In this document: piece by piece, positions 48,797 to 64,000 of the stretch
Layout: each line of letters begins with the position of its first letter
How positions within the stretch are numbered: position 1 is the stretch's first letter
Assembly (NCBI GenBank): GCA_037127255.1
Contig: JBANSL010000014.1
Span: forward strand, 684,501 to 748,500
Reading direction: 5' to 3'
Length of the DNA: 64,000 nucleotides
DNA from: Persicaria tinctoria
Lineage: Eukaryota; Streptophyta; Magnoliopsida; Caryophyllales; Polygonaceae
Position numbers and translations under genes: made by a program
Notes under the pieces: generated by a model
Told to the model about the DNA's origin: nothing
What the model saw: only the letters and a program-made list of their open reading frames with translations
Databases searched by the model: none

Positions 48797-49374
48797 ATGA
48801 CCAACCGAAGTCCTAAAGAAGAAAAAGGATGGCTGCAATCAGAATTTAGATCTCCGATTAATTAACATTTTTCATGGTCATTGATTATTGTTAGATTATC
48901 GCCTTAAACCTCGATCCTTCTAATTAATTAATTAATGCCTTCTTTCTTTCTAATTAATTAATTAATGCCTTCTAATTAATCCTTACTTCCGCCTTTTTCC
49001 TTGGATTTTAAATCCAAGGTTTACCTTACTCCCTACCACTGGGTCGAGCCGGTCGACGCAAATAGGGTTTACCTAGTACGTGGCTCTTGCCGGCTGGGTC
49101 ACGTGCTCGGGGTTTGCCACCGAATGTGGGTTCCTAGTCATCAAAAAAAAAAATAAAAAAATTAATGCCTTCTCCTTTCACCGTCATATATATAAGGTCA
49201 ATATTGGACAAAATCCATCACAATCGACAATCACGTACAAATAGTTTTGAATCACATGCCTATCCGGAACCCCTTTAATAATATTCAAAGTCTTTGCAAG
49301 ACTTGTAATATGCGTCGACGCTCAATTTAAATCCCTCAATTTTTTTAAATGACGACTCCTTGTAGCTTTTTTGT
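48797..49374. other. Upstream region of RLP-3
   Basis: It holds ttaattaattaatgcc repeats (48920-48975), the SINE-like insertion at 48974-49160, and a TATA-like catatatataagg near 49184 about 190 bases before the ATG. Confidence 0.4.
48974..49160 (+). mobile_element. SINE-like element, copy 1
   Basis: It ends in an A-rich tail (49143-49160) and is flanked by a perfect 13-base duplication attaatgccttct (48961-48973, 49161-49173). The core ggctcttgccggctgggtcac is shared with 62780-62879. gggtcgagcc resembles a pol III B box. There is no coding region. Confidence 0.65.

Positions 49375-64000
<14,626 letters not shown>

Overview
This is eudicot nuclear DNA. The evidence is an AT-rich background, GT-AG introns, a plant CBS/PB1-domain gene, receptor-like-protein (RLP) genes split by several introns, and dense plant transposons (Ty1-copia, CACTA, hAT, MULE, Helitron, LINE, SINE, Stowaway). 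I cannot name the species. All calls come from reading the sequence; no search was run.

Layout. 1-2.9 kb: the 3' part of a CBSCBSPB-type gene. 4.2-10.2 kb: RLP-1, an apparently complete leucine-rich-repeat receptor-like protein gene (5 exons, about 979 aa) whose third intron carries nested transposons. 10.4-18.1 kb: a transposon cluster in which an old copia element is split by a hAT element and by a nearly full-length copia element with 255-bp LTRs. 18.4-24.0 kb: a decayed second RLP unit; parts of its upstream region, a MULE-like insertion, LINE debris, and exon 1 of RLP-2 with an early stop. 24.0-48.8 kb: a nest in which a rearranged minus-strand copia element is split inside gag by a 21-kb CACTA element. 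That CACTA holds a second CACTA with TNPA-like and TNP2-like genes, which in turn holds a third CACTA. The outer CACTA also carries five exons of a CDC6 (replication licensing) gene. 49.4-64 kb: RLP-3, whose visible exons are open but which is stretched over more than 14 kb by an LTR element, a foldback element, several hATs, a SINE and MITEs; one hAT sits inside an exon. It runs off the right edge.

How it fits together. The host-gene theme is a tandem array of RLP genes (cell-surface LRR receptors without a kinase, related to the multi-intron RLP/Cuscuta-receptor-like group). The copies show exon-level recombination that makes new 75-nt LRR exons. Everything else is mobile DNA layered on that array. 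Many insertions can be dated relative to each other because target-site duplications are intact (TAT, CCA, GATCC, GTTAG, GTGATAAC, CCCAGTAG, GTTCTCGC, TGCAATCT).
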